NCBI GenBank assembly: GCA_016234595.1
Contig: JACRBG010000051.1
Span: 124,001 to 188,000, forward strand
Source: Chloroflexota bacterium
GTDB taxonomy: Bacteria > Chloroflexota > Anaerolineae > Aggregatilineales > J027
DNA length: 64,000 bases
Reading direction: 5' to 3'
Part shown: one piece after another, positions 1 through 8,826 of the stretch
Position numbering within the stretch: the first letter of the stretch is position 1
How the letters are laid out: each line of letters begins with the position of its first letter
Translations under genes and position numbers: made by a program
The notes under the pieces: model-generated
Database searches by the model: none
Told to the model about the DNA's origin: nothing
What the model saw: only the letters and a program-made list of their open reading frames with translations

Positions 1-474
1 CAACGCATGATTGTTCTCTATGACCAATCGGTGGCCTTTGGCGGTTTGGCGATGGGCACGAGCAACAAAACTGAGTTTTTACTCGGTTATTCCACCATTT
101 ATGGCGACAGCGGCGTAGCGATTCAACCCATTGCCGACCTCTATAAAAATCAGGTGCGTCAACTTTCGGCTGCCCTCAACGTGCCGCGCTCGGTTATCGA
201 AAAACCACCATCGGCTGATTTATGGGAAGGCCAAACCGACGAAGGGGAACTCGGCTTCACCTATGACACCGTGGATCAATTGCTCTATTTGTTAGTGGAT
301 GAGCGTTACAGCGTCGAAGAATGTGCCGCTGAGGGGTTCGATTTAGCCTTTGCCGAAAAGGTTTGGCGACAGGTCAAGCGTAATCATTACAAACGCACGA
401 TGCCCAATGTTGCCAAGCTCAGTCGGCGCTCAATTGGGCATGATTTTCTGTATCTGCGTGATTGGACGGGTTAA
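1..474 (+). CDS. nadE: NAD+ synthase, C-terminal part (truncated by window edge)
   Basis: The gene enters from the left edge in frame 1, so its start is not visible. The product makes NAD+ from nicotinate adenine dinucleotide with ATP and ammonia or glutamine, in the cytoplasm. Visible family motifs are GTSNKTE near residue 20 of the fragment, then GDSGVAIQPIADLYK and the loop PPSADLWEGQTDEGELG, which are hallmarks of the synthetase domain. Any N-terminal glutaminase domain lies outside. The stop TAA at 472-474 shares the TTAA at 471-474 with the stop of the converging tat-like gene, so the two genes overlap by four bases. Confidence 0.93.
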   Translation, partial: QRMIVLYDQSVAFGGLAMGTSNKTEFLLGYSTIYGDSGVAIQPIADLYKNQVRQLSAALNVPRSVIEKPPSADLWEGQTDEGELGFTYDTVDQLLYLLVDERYSVEECAAEGFDLAFAEKVWRQVKRNHYKRTMPNVAKLSRRSIGHDFLYLRDWTG

Positions 475-896
475 TTGGGGTCATCTTGCGCAGGTTTCCA
501 CGCATCATAACGGTCTTCGGATGGTGGATTTTCGGAGGCCGCTGCTTCAGTACCATTGGTTTTATTTGTTTCCATTTTGGCTTTGGCTGCAATTTTAGCC
601 GGGTCTAACACATCGCCCATGCTCATGGTCTGACCGACTAGATTACGCGGCGAAGTGACCCGTTGAATATCGGAGGTTGTTTTGCGAATCTCTTGGGCGG
701 CCTTCATCAATTCTTCGCCCTCTGGCCCCAGATCAACTTTGACCTCGTTCCACATTTTTTGCCACGCCAATTGAAACTGTCGTAGATACTTGCCCGCTTC
801 ACGCGCCCATTCCGCACTGCGACGTGGCCCTGCCACCACCATAATCACCAGTGCGATGACAATCATTTCCCCAGCACCAACGCCTAAAATATCCAT
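471..896 (-). CDS. TatA/TatB-like twin-arginine translocase subunit
   Basis: This 141-residue protein has an N-terminal membrane helix (about residues 8-22, GEMIVIALVIMVVAG), a Gly-Pro hinge, then an amphipathic helix (EWAREAGKYLRQFQLAWQKM) and a charged tail. That is the TatA/TatB architecture, which forms the pore or receptor that exports folded proteins with twin-arginine signals. The length and long acidic tail favour TatB, but TatA cannot be excluded from sequence alone. It starts 17 bases after the cdsA stop on the same strand, so the two are probably cotranscribed. No tatC lies in the window. Confidence 0.8.
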   Translation of the reverse strand: MDILGVGAGEMIVIALVIMVVAGPRRSAEWAREAGKYLRQFQLAWQKMWNEVKVDLGPEGEELMKAAQEIRKTTSDIQRVTSPRNLVGQTMSMGDVLDPAKIAAKAKMETNKTNGTEAAASENPPSEDRYDAWKPAQDDPN

Positions 897-913
897 AGCC
901 GCTGCTCACTTAC

Positions 914-1585
914 CTATCTAAACAAAATCACCACGAGCGCTGTCACCAAAAGTGTGGCAATGACGCTATCAATGCGATCAAGAATGCCACCATGTCCGGG
1001 GAAAAGCGTTCCTGAATCTTTTACATTAAAACGTCGTTTGAGTTTCGACTCCAACAAATCACCCAGTACCGCTGCAATAGGCAGCAACACCGCTAGCAAA
1101 ATCATCGCCCCGTCAATCGAAAGGTCAAAAACCAGTGCCAGCACCAATACCAAGACAAACCCACTGATGACACCACCAAAAAAGCCTTCCCATGTCTTTT
1201 TGGGGGAGATGCGCGGGGCTAATTTATGTTTACCTATCGCCTTGCCCACAAACAACGCCATCGAATCCGTGACCCACGTAGTAATCAAGGTCAGCATAAA
1301 CCATTTTACGCCGTCGGGTTGATGCCGCAGCCACAGAGCCATAATCAAGGGTACACCCAAATAGGCCACCCCAAACAGCACGTTATTCAGCATCGAACTT
1401 GGTTCGTGCTGCACCAACCGTACATATTCATAGGTCGCCCCAGCTAACAAAGCCATAATCAAGAGGGCAGTGGTGGCCCAACTAAAAATAATGAGGCCAA
1501 GTGCTATCGGTATAGCGACCACTGCGGTCAAAATCCGCAACCGCATATTTTGGTCAAGGAAAGTACGAGGTGTAGTTGAAGTCAT
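914..1585 (-). CDS. cdsA: Phosphatidate cytidylyltransferase
   Basis: CdsA makes CDP-diacylglycerol from phosphatidate and CTP, the entry point for phospholipid synthesis in the membrane. The C-terminal family signature is complete: SKLKRRFNVKDSG followed by FPGHGGILDRIDS, which carries the catalytic Asp residues. At 223 residues it is a little short for the family (about 260-280) and has several membrane helices from residue 13 on. A GAGAAAG ribosome-binding site precedes the ATG. It leads a two-gene run with the tat-like gene. Confidence 0.92.
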   Translation of the reverse strand: MTSTTPRTFLDQNMRLRILTAVVAIPIALGLIIFSWATTALLIMALLAGATYEYVRLVQHEPSSMLNNVLFGVAYLGVPLIMALWLRHQPDGVKWFMLTLITTWVTDSMALFVGKAIGKHKLAPRISPKKTWEGFFGGVISGFVLVLVLALVFDLSIDGAMILLAVLLPIAAVLGDLLESKLKRRFNVKDSGTLFPGHGGILDRIDSVIATLLVTALVVILFR

Positions 1586-1659
1586 GCTTTCTCAAAATGA
1601 ATGAGCGTACCGGAACATTCTTCAAGTGTAACGGTTAAGAAACCGCTTGTAAACACACC

Positions 1660-2766
1660 TTAATATTCGTCGGGGGCATCCTCAAAATATTCAGGTGATT
1701 GATACTCATCGGATGGCACTAGATCAATCAACTGTTCTTCGCGCAGCAAACGATTATTCAATGAGGCGTACATTTCAGGGCTGACGGCTCGGTCAACGGC
1801 ATAACGCCAGCGGTGTTTACTGACCTCCCGCAGCACTGAACGACAATTATCACAGCGCACCGTTCGCCGAATACGCAAGATACCCAACACACGATTGGAG
1901 CGTTCTTCCAAGTGCAAATGCCCCTCATAACAAACCGGGCACGTTTGAATCACAAACCCACTGGCATAACGTTCAGCCGCCGCTTGGCTAGTCGCAAACA
2001 TGACAATATACCCACCAATTAGGCCCGTCAGGACAATCCCCGCCAAGAAAATTAATGGTGAAGTCCCCCCACCGCTCTCATTATGACTATTCGCAGGTCG
2101 GCTGCTTTCCACAACCGCCGGAACACGGGTGGTGGTTATGGTACTGGTAGGCGTCACGGTCACAGTCAACGTAGCCGTTGGGGGAAGGGACGAACTTGGC
2201 GTGATACTCGGCGTTGGGGTAATTGGCGTAACACTAGACGTCGCGCTTGGGGTGTAAGTCACAGTATCCGTTACCGTGCTTGTTTGAGTTGGAGTGGGGG
2301 TTGAACTGCTGACCACTGATGGCGCTACCCCGTGTGTGACAACAATCAACGTCGGGGTATTGGTCGCCGTATTGGTCGCCACCACCGCTGTACTCGATGG
2401 AAATGGGGTAAAGGTATAACTCGCCGTCGGGGTTAAACTTGCCGTATTGCTTGGGATAGCGGTCTGGGTGTTGGTTGGCGTATTGGTAGACGTTCTAGTG
2501 GGGGTTCTTGTGCGTGTCGCCGTTGGTGAAGGGGTACGGGTCGAAGTTGCAACCCGCGTTCGAGTAGCAGTTGACTGACCAATCGGCGGCAAACCCGTTG
2601 AAAGCACGGTGGGCCGAACCAGCGTTTGCACTAAGGTAGCTGTCGGCGTAAAGGTCGCCGCATCTTGGGCCAAACTGCTCAATGGGGCAATCATCACCAT
2701 TAGCCCTATACTGACAAGGCTGATGATAATCCCGATAGAAAATTTTTGTTTCGCTCGAGGCATCAT
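1660..2766 (-). CDS. Thr/Pro-rich stalk membrane protein with cytoplasmic zinc-ribbon
   Basis: I do not recognise a named family. The 368-residue protein has a signal peptide or anchor (residues 8-33), about 200 residues of low-complexity Thr/Pro/Ser repeats of the TPT or TNTPT kind (36-225), one membrane helix (about 236-258) and a soluble tail with CPVC (276-279) and CDNC (305-308), which would form a zinc ribbon. Expected topology puts the mucin-like stalk outside and the ribbon inside. It begins three bases after the stop of the kinase gene, so the two are cotranscribed and it may be a partner of that receptor. The last 30 residues are acidic. Confidence 0.7.
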   Translation of the reverse strand: MMPRAKQKFSIGIIISLVSIGLMVMIAPLSSLAQDAATFTPTATLVQTLVRPTVLSTGLPPIGQSTATRTRVATSTRTPSPTATRTRTPTRTSTNTPTNTQTAIPSNTASLTPTASYTFTPFPSSTAVVATNTATNTPTLIVVTHGVAPSVVSSSTPTPTQTSTVTDTVTYTPSATSSVTPITPTPSITPSSSLPPTATLTVTVTPTSTITTTRVPAVVESSRPANSHNESGGGTSPLIFLAGIVLTGLIGGYIVMFATSQAAAERYASGFVIQTCPVCYEGHLHLEERSNRVLGILRIRRTVRCDNCRSVLREVSKHRWRYAVDRAVSPEMYASLNNRLLREEQLIDLVPSDEYQSPEYFEDAPDEY

Positions 2767-2769
2767 CCG

Positions 2770-5292
2770 TTATGATGAACCTGTCGTAGTAGTAACCACT
2801 AAATCCGCCACACAACGAAAACCATAACTGCTGCCTGCCACAAATGGACTGTCGGATGAGCGTGCGGTGGTACGAAAATCCGTCAATGTTGTAATGCCCT
2901 CAGCCGATGGCCCGCCACCCCGCAATACCCGTGCATCGCCGCGACGGGGGCCTGTGGGATTTTGTTCATCGCTTTGCGAATAATACGTCTCGCTAAACCA
3001 ATCCTGTACCCATTCCCGCGCATTCCCGGCCATATCAAACAACCCAAAGGGGCTGACACCGTTGGGATATGAACCGACTGCTACCAATTTCCCCGCATTA
3101 ATGTCATTCACATTCGCCGGGGTGGTATCTTCGACCACCAATTCATCGCCCCACGGAAATTGACGACCATCGCTGCCCCGTGCCGCAAATTCCCATTCCG
3201 CTTCGGTGGGTAGACGTTTCCCGGCCCATTCACAATAGGCCACGGCGCCATCCCACGCCACCCCCGTCACCGGGAAATTTTCAGTATCTTCCGGAAAACG
3301 GGCCAATTCAGAGATGGGGCGTTTGATGATGTTCACATCATCCGAGTACAAATTAAGCCAAGCGGGTGGCACTTCTGGCGCAATTTCTCCCGGATTGGTA
3401 TTGGGGAGACCACCATAGCCACTGCCTGAGCCTTGAAACAACAATATCATAATCTCAAAACCATCGGGGTCAACCAACCCATCGGCTGGATTGCCTAAAG
3501 AATAACAGCATGTCCCATCGGCTTTCAATATACGCCCCTGTGCGTCCCGTACCCGATGTGTCAACATCACATGAGCGCCGATGTCTTTATACAGTAGTTC
3601 ATCCCCTACATAGACATTCGCTGATCCCCATGTTGAAACCGGCGATACAATGCGCGGCAAGAAACTGCCTTCCTGACCACTATCGCCGTGCATGAGAATA
3701 TGGTCGCCAATCCCGCCCTCTTGGAAAGACGCGATTTCAAAAAAGACCTTTTGTTCAATTCGGATGTTGCCTTCAATCTCGACGCCGCTTTCTGGGACGA
3801 TTTTGCCGGTAAACTCAGCCACTACCTCCCCAGTATTGGCATCCGCGTCTAAATTGATGGTGATTTTACCATCATCATAGAGTGTTACTTCTTCGCCATT
3901 ATAGGAATGCCGATTGTCTGCGTCCCCCACCACATAAATATTGTTGCCCTCAACATCCCACACTGACGGTTCTTCCCGTACCCATGTGGAAGGTTCGGGT
4001 GATCCTGTCTCGACGACGAACTGCATATATTGTTCGTTGGTCACTTCGGTCAAATCCATAAAATAGGGCGACAACGTAACGCGGTGTGGGGGACTCTCAG
4101 CAGCGTCGCCACTACTTGACCCCATCGTAAATGTGCCACCGGGGATATAGGCCATGCCCGCTGGAGCATCTGGAGCAGGTGGGTTAGATACCCCGCCATG
4201 CTTTTTATCTTGATCATTATTGCCGACCAGTAGCCAAATAACCACCAGTGCCGCTATCAGGACAACCGCCGCCGATACACCACCTAACAAAAACGTTTTG
4301 CGCTGTTGGGGTTGCATCACAATATTCGGCACTGAAGGACGTGAGCCTTCGGGAATAATCACCGTGTTATTCATGTCAATCGGGCCAGTTGCACGGGCCA
4401 TCCCCGCTTGGGTGACTTCTTTAGTGCTTACAAATACGGTCTTGTCCGACAAATCCCCCGATTCAGCATCCAGTTCTTTAATCATCTCATCCACTGAGGC
4501 GTAGCGCTGCTCTGGGTCTTTGGCAAGGGCACGTAAAATGACGGCCTCTGTCCGAAAGTCCAGATTCACCACCGATGTGCTTGGGCGTGGGGGCGGGGCT
4601 TGAATGTGCTGAATTAACACATTGGCAAAGGAATCACCTTTAAAAGGCACATCCCCTGTCACCATCTCATACAACACAATCCCCAATGAATAAATATCGG
4701 TGCGTGGGGTAATTTCTTGCCCCGAGGCTTGTTCAGGGGCCATATACGCAGGTGTGCCGGAACTCGTGCCGGTGGCAGTCAACCGCACATGCCCTGCCAA
4801 TCGGGCTAGGCCAAAATCGGTTAAAACGGCCCGATCCCCTACCAATACAATGTTGGCAGGTTTAATATCGCGGTGAATCACCCCATTTTTATGGGCATAG
4901 TCCACCGCTTCGCCAATTTGCCTAAAAATATTCATCGTGAGGGGCAATGGCATTCCAGTAGGATAGTCAGAAATCAACTCGCGCATGGTACTGCCTTCGA
5001 GAATTTCCATCACCATATAATAAATGCCGTTTTGCACCTCAAAATCATACACCCGCACGATATTGGGGTGGGAAAGACGTCCAGCCGCCTGCGCCTCTTG
5101 CCGAAAACGAGCCGAACCATCTTTGCTGTCCACGATCGAAGGATGCAACACCTTGATCGCAACATCTTGGCCCAAATCGGGGTTATGCGCACGGTAGACT
5201 TCGGCCATTCCACCGCGCCCTAGGAGTCCTTTTATCTCATATTTCCCCAGTTTAAAACCGGGTCTTAAATAAGTCAGTGGCGATTCCGACAT
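2770..5292 (-). CDS. Membrane Ser/Thr protein kinase fused to an FGE/SUMF1-like domain
   Basis: This 840-residue receptor kinase has a PknB-type kinase domain at about residues 15-275 with all key residues: the Gly loop [11 protein letters not shown], Lys47 (VAIK), Asp142 in [11 protein letters not shown] at 159-161 and APE at 185-187. A membrane helix lies at 334-357. The outer part is an FGE-sulfatase-like fold split in two (about 377-440 and 671-832), with [32 protein letters not shown] and a final GFRC. About 230 extra residues (440-670) sit between the halves. The usual Cys of the FGE active site after RGG is absent, so the module probably binds a ligand and is not catalytic. The kinase would signal across the membrane. 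Confidence 0.9.
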   Translation of the reverse strand: MSESPLTYLRPGFKLGKYEIKGLLGRGGMAEVYRAHNPDLGQDVAIKVLHPSIVDSKDGSARFRQEAQAAGRLSHPNIVRVYDFEVQNGIYYMVMEILEGSTMRELISDYPTGMPLPLTMNIFRQIGEAVDYAHKNGVIHRDIKPANIVLVGDRAVLTDFGLARLAGHVRLTATGTSSGTPAYMAPEQASGQEITPRTDIYSLGIVLYEMVTGDVPFKGDSFANVLIQHIQAPPPRPSTSVVNLDFRTEAVILRALAKDPEQRYASVDEMIKELDAESGDLSDKTVFVSTKEVTQAGMARATGPIDMNNTVIIPEGSRPSVPNIVMQPQQRKTFLLGGVSAAVVLIAALVVIWLLVGNNDQDKKHGGVSNPPAPDAPAGMAYIPGGTFTMGSSSGDAAESPPHRVTLSPYFMDLTEVTNEQYMQFVVETGSPEPSTWVREEPSVWDVEGNNIYVVGDADNRHSYNGEEVTLYDDGKITINLDADANTGEVVAEFTGKIVPESGVEIEGNIRIEQKVFFEIASFQEGGIGDHILMHGDSGQEGSFLPRIVSPVSTWGSANVYVGDELLYKDIGAHVMLTHRVRDAQGRILKADGTCCYSLGNPADGLVDPDGFEIMILLFQGSGSGYGGLPNTNPGEIAPEVPPAWLNLYSDDVNIIKRPISELARFPEDTENFPVTGVAWDGAVAYCEWAGKRLPTEAEWEFAARGSDGRQFPWGDELVVEDTTPANVNDINAGKLVAVGSYPNGVSPFGLFDMAGNAREWVQDWFSETYYSQSDEQNPTGPRRGDARVLRGGGPSAEGITTLTDFRTTARSSDSPFVAGSSYGFRCVADLVVTTTTGSS

Positions 5293-5527
5293 CTCACTTT
5301 ATATCCAGTCACTTGAGCAGCAGATGATAGTAACCACTCCCCGCTGAACACCTTACAACTATATAGCGAATTAGTATCCACACGCAAAGGGCATTGATGA
5401 CAAATCGGTTTAGGGTTATGCTTAGGTTTCGGTAGCGAAGGCGTGGAGCAGGCGTCAAGATTCGTTTTCTGTCCTTTGCTACATTCAATATGTCCATTTA
5501 ATCCTTAATTTGTTACGAGAACCATAA

Positions 5528-6766
5528 ATGTATCCACCGCCCAAAACCCAGATGGGTATTCAGTTGGCGCAACAAGGACGACGCCAAGAGGCTTTAGCTT
5601 ACCTGCGTCAGGCCGTCCAAACTGAACCCCCCAATCCTGAGGTATGGCTGTGGTTAGCCCATGTTTCCCCCGACATCAATGAATATCGCAATTGTGTGTA
5701 TCAAGCCCTTCTCCTAGATGCCAACCATCCCACCGCCCGTCAAATGCAAGCGGTGCTTAATCAATCTTCGGGGGGACAAAATAATCCGCCCTATTCGGCC
5801 TATCCAGCTTCCCAACCTGCTCCGATGCCTATACAACAAGCTGGCCCAGCGGGTGGGTATTATGCTTATTCGGCAGGCAGCCCCGCCGTTCAGCAACCTC
5901 TCTACACTGATAATTCACTTATCAACAACCTTGAGCGTCAGCGTAAACGAGGTCGGCGTTTGCGTCGCTGGATGGCACTTTTTCTATTCTTTGGATTATT
6001 GATTGGTTGCGGCGTGGGCCTGCGCTTTTTATTCCTCTCCCAAGCTTTTGAAGATTGGTTCTATAATCTTGCTTGGTTTAGTAACAGCCATACCGTCCAT
6101 TTCACCATCAACGCCGCTGATAATGTGACCCAATGGGATGTCGAAGTTGCCGTGCCAGAAACGTGGCTACTAGCTGATGAGCGGGTACAAAGTTGGCGCA
6201 ATACTCGTGACCGCCTCAAATCCGAATTTGCCCTTGCTGATGGCACGCCAACCATTTGGGAAAATGTTGAAGCCGACGTGTCCCAAATTGTGGTTGACCC
6301 CGCCAATGGGGTAGTACAGCCACCCATCACCCTGATTGAAACCGATACAGAGACCATTCGTCGGGATGGTCAAAATGCCGCACGCCTCCAATTGGTGCAA
6401 ATCACACCCTATCCGTCGGGCACACAGGGCGACGATTGCCAAAAAATTAAGGCATTGGCCCAAGTTGATCAAACCACTTTGCAACCGCAGGCGGGTAGTC
6501 AGGTCACTTATAAAGTCCAAGAACAAGATAATGGCCGCTGCATCTATGTGGTCCATTACCGCAATGAAAGTGGCACTTCCCAACTAATCGAGCATGTCTA
6601 TGTCCTAAAAGTGCCCGCCGATGCATCATCCTATGCGGAATGGCAGTTAACCTTGCTTGACCAAAGCCACTCCGATTATGAAAACGCCATCAATAAGATT
6701 ATTGAAACTCTCCAAGTGACCGCCGCTGTCAATCCAATTCCTACTCCAGAAATCTCAGATCAATAA
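5528..6766 (+). CDS. TPR-containing single-pass membrane protein
   Basis: The 412-residue product has one or two tetratricopeptide repeats at the N-terminus (about residues 5-80, AQQGRRQEALAYLRQAVQTE), a Pro/Gln/Tyr-rich linker (80-130), a basic stretch RQRKRGRRLRRW, and a membrane helix at about 148-168. The 240-residue C-terminal part is expected outside the cell. It has no motif I recognise and contains two Cys (in DDCQK and GRCIY) that could pair. It is divergent from the kinase gene; a shared role is only a guess. The function is unknown. Confidence 0.72.
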   Translation: MYPPPKTQMGIQLAQQGRRQEALAYLRQAVQTEPPNPEVWLWLAHVSPDINEYRNCVYQALLLDANHPTARQMQAVLNQSSGGQNNPPYSAYPASQPAPMPIQQAGPAGGYYAYSAGSPAVQQPLYTDNSLINNLERQRKRGRRLRRWMALFLFFGLLIGCGVGLRFLFLSQAFEDWFYNLAWFSNSHTVHFTINAADNVTQWDVEVAVPETWLLADERVQSWRNTRDRLKSEFALADGTPTIWENVEADVSQIVVDPANGVVQPPITLIETDTETIRRDGQNAARLQLVQITPYPSGTQGDDCQKIKALAQVDQTTLQPQAGSQVTYKVQEQDNGRCIYVVHYRNESGTSQLIEHVYVLKVPADASSYAEWQLTLLDQSHSDYENAINKIIETLQVTAAVNPIPTPEISDQ

Positions 6767-7019
6767 CCCTAACCATTTCCCTATCAAACCATAACGGTTT
6801 ACCCTCTCGGTTTACGCTTACTAAGCGACGTATAATCTTTACAATAGGCCTGAATGTTGAGGCTTTGCTCTGGTTTGTGAGCTATCAAATAGATTTATAA
6901 CCATATTCAGTACCCCAGTAGTGTACGCCGTTGGGCCTAGAACTCGTATGCTGAGGACATAACGCAGGTTTGAAAATGTTGCCCCAATTATTTTTGAAGC
7001 ACCAGAGGGATGTTAGGTT
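6767..7019. promoter_or_regulatory. Intergenic region with a TATAAT box next to a short palindrome
   Basis: No gene is visible. A perfect TATAAT lies at 6831-6836, preceded by the inverted repeat CGCTTA-C-TAAGCG at 6815-6827. No good -35 box lies 17 bases upstream, so a promoter would need an activator. It could serve the small Cys-rich gene, with a leader of about 180 bases. Confidence 0.25.
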
Positions 7020-7376
7020 ATGTATACTGCAAATGAACTGATGTTTCCAAGACAGGCAATCCCTGAACTAAGGGCCATGCGCGGCCCTGATTGGCGCGGG
7101 TTGGTGGATCGGATTTGCTCACTGCCCGAAACGCATGAAGAAACACTCGCGTTTATGTTGATGATGATTCGTTTGAATGGTTGCCTTGAATGTGAAACCG
7201 ATAGTTACCGTGCGATGAAGGGTTGTGATGCCTGTGCCATTCAAACCCTACGCCGCTATAAAGGGCCAGATGCGGATTTAATCAAACTTTTCCAACAAGC
7301 CCTTGCCGAAATTCGTGACCATATTGATCCCATGCCGGTGCGAATTCCAACGACTAATTTAGTAGCCGTTTTTTAG
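7020..7376 (+). CDS. Small conserved-looking Cys-rich protein of unknown function
   Basis: The 118-residue cytoplasmic protein has no signal or membrane helix. It carries Cys residues in RICSLPE, GCLECETD and KGCDACAIQ, giving two CxxC pairs about 15 residues apart that could bind zinc or an Fe-S cluster. The rest is predicted helical (LPETHEETLAFMLMMIRL, ADLIKLFQQALAEIRDHI). The codon use and good coding length support a real gene. It sits alone, 150 bases before the tandem pseudo-kinase pair and on the same strand. I do not recognise the family. Confidence 0.65.
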   Translation: MYTANELMFPRQAIPELRAMRGPDWRGLVDRICSLPETHEETLAFMLMMIRLNGCLECETDSYRAMKGCDACAIQTLRRYKGPDADLIKLFQQALAEIRDHIDPMPVRIPTTNLVAVF

Positions 7377-7420
7377 AGGATCGCCTAAAACAAAATCTGT
7401 TTTCTCGTTTGAAATTTTTC

Positions 7421-7454
7421 CAGATGCAAGTCTTCTTAAGGGGGCTTGCATCTG
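7421..7454 (+). terminator. Strong hairpin after the Cys-rich gene
   Basis: CAGATGCAAG (7421-7430) pairs perfectly with CTTGCATCTG (7445-7454). Wobble pairs extend the stem to 14 with a CTTAAG loop. Only TGCTTTATAG follows, so the T tract is weak. It lies 45 bases after the stop and 73 before the next start, so it is either a terminator or a leader structure. Confidence 0.5.
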
Positions 7455-7527
7455 TGCTTTATAGGCTAGAGATAAACCCAAACTAGACGCTGGTCTAACC
7501 AGTACCGAACAAAAAGGACAGGCATCG

Positions 7528-8826
7528 TTGTACCGCGAACCGGATTGGGAAGCCCTAAATGATCTAAACTTCCTGCTGCACAATCGGCTGGTAAGTCCCT
7601 TGAATGGCGCATTATCAGCCCTTGAAAAATCCGCCCCAACAACCAACCCTGATTGGTGGCATACCCGTGCAACCAGCCAAGTCTCGACTGCGCTCAATTT
7701 GGTCAACGCATGGTCATGGCTTGTCCAATACAAAGCACTGGGTCAAATTCCTGAACGCAGCATCCAGCCTTTCCCCATCCAAAGTTTGGCCGACTGGTTA
7801 ACGATGCAGCTTCAATTGGTTCCACCTCTAATTATTGCCAAAAACTTTCTGCTCCGTGCCAACCAAGCTGCTCTCCAAGAAGCCATTTTTCTGCTCTATG
7901 ATGTCGCTTCAAGTCAAGGCACATCTACCAAACTTATTTTAGACACGGGCAGCAACGGGGTAATGTTCCGTATCCGTTTTACCCGCCTACGTGAATCCAA
8001 ACCTTTTAATTCGCTAGAGGAAATGGAAACCTCGCTTGGTCAACACTGGCGCGGCAACATCATCACCTTTGAACTGAAAACAGCCCGCGAATTCCTACGC
8101 ATGAATTCCAGCGACTTGCAATTGCGGGATGGTGGCTCCAAAGTCGAATTTGTTTTTGTGATTAGCCGTAAGATAAAAGCCGAAAATGGCGAAACTGAAA
8201 GTCATCTGCTCATCCCTTCCCCTGACAGTCAAGCCGTGATTAACATTGCCGAGGCGACCCTGCCAGCACCGCATGTCCTTGAGCAAGAACCGCTTGTGGT
8301 TGAAGCCGCTACGGCCCAACTGGCAGCGACCATAACCCCTGAAGAATCGTGGGTGCTGAAGCCCACAACCATCAGGGCCAGTGCCGAAATTCCAACCGCT
8401 ACCTCCTCAGTGCGGGCGATGGTTCCCGATACCCCCTTCCGGCCCGGCGGTTGGTATCGTCCCAAACGAGCCTCAAATCCACCGTCCTTACCCGTGACGA
8501 CCACTGAGGTCGCCCCTGTCATTGTCAAAGTCGAGTTACCCGCACCTGCCGAACCGGGGGATTTCAAAGTGAAATCTCGCCGCTCCCAAAGAACCAGCCA
8601 AACCCAAATCGTAGTCGCCGAGGAATCTTCGTCTGTTTCTGAAACAGGCCCGCAACAAATTTTGCAAGAAGCCGTTTCCGAAGAAGCCAAAGCGGCCACT
8701 CCAACAGGCTTGCTCAGCCCACCGCCTCAGCAAGCCGAACCTTCCGCCGATACTCAACTGCCTACTACTAGCCCCGATGCAAGTGGGCAAGCCAGCCTAG
8801 AGAGGAAAAATACCCATGGATTATAA
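7528..8826 (+). CDS. Degenerate histidine-kinase-like protein, paralogue 1
   Basis: The 432-residue product starts at a TTG with AAAGGAC about eight bases upstream. Residues 1-220 resemble a histidine kinase core that has lost its catalytic motifs. LLHNRLVSPLNGAL (about residue 15) resembles the H-box pattern H-x-L-R-x-P-L. The end of the domain, TAREFLRMNSSDLQLRDGG then KVEFVFVIS, resembles the last helix and strands of the ATP-binding domain. The N, G1 and G2 boxes are not visible. Residues 230-432 are a Pro/Thr/Glu/Val-rich tail that looks disordered. It overlaps its paralogue by 11 bases. It is probably a scaffold or pseudo-kinase; this is inference. Confidence 0.65.
   Translation: MYREPDWEALNDLNFLLHNRLVSPLNGALSALEKSAPTTNPDWWHTRATSQVSTALNLVNAWSWLVQYKALGQIPERSIQPFPIQSLADWLTMQLQLVPPLIIAKNFLLRANQAALQEAIFLLYDVASSQGTSTKLILDTGSNGVMFRIRFTRLRESKPFNSLEEMETSLGQHWRGNIITFELKTAREFLRMNSSDLQLRDGGSKVEFVFVISRKIKAENGETESHLLIPSPDSQAVINIAEATLPAPHVLEQEPLVVEAATAQLAATITPEESWVLKPTTIRASAEIPTATSSVRAMVPDTPFRPGGWYRPKRASNPPSLPVTTTEVAPVIVKVELPAPAEPGDFKVKSRRSQRTSQTQIVVAEESSSVSETGPQQILQEAVSEEAKAATPTGLLSPPPQQAEPSADTQLPTTSPDASGQASLERKNTHGL

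Noticed and set aside
2040-2560. Apparent tandem repeat array in the stalk gene
   Set aside because: It is the codons of Thr/Pro/Ser repeats in one protein, irregular in unit length, and not a CRISPR or a DNA satellite.
5309-5497. Small minus-strand frame before the kinase gene
   Set aside because: No ribosome-binding site or recognisable product; it lies in the divergent promoter gap.
8229-8699. Minus-strand frame opposite the pseudo-kinase tail
   Set aside because: It arises from the low-complexity Pro/Thr-rich tail read backwards.
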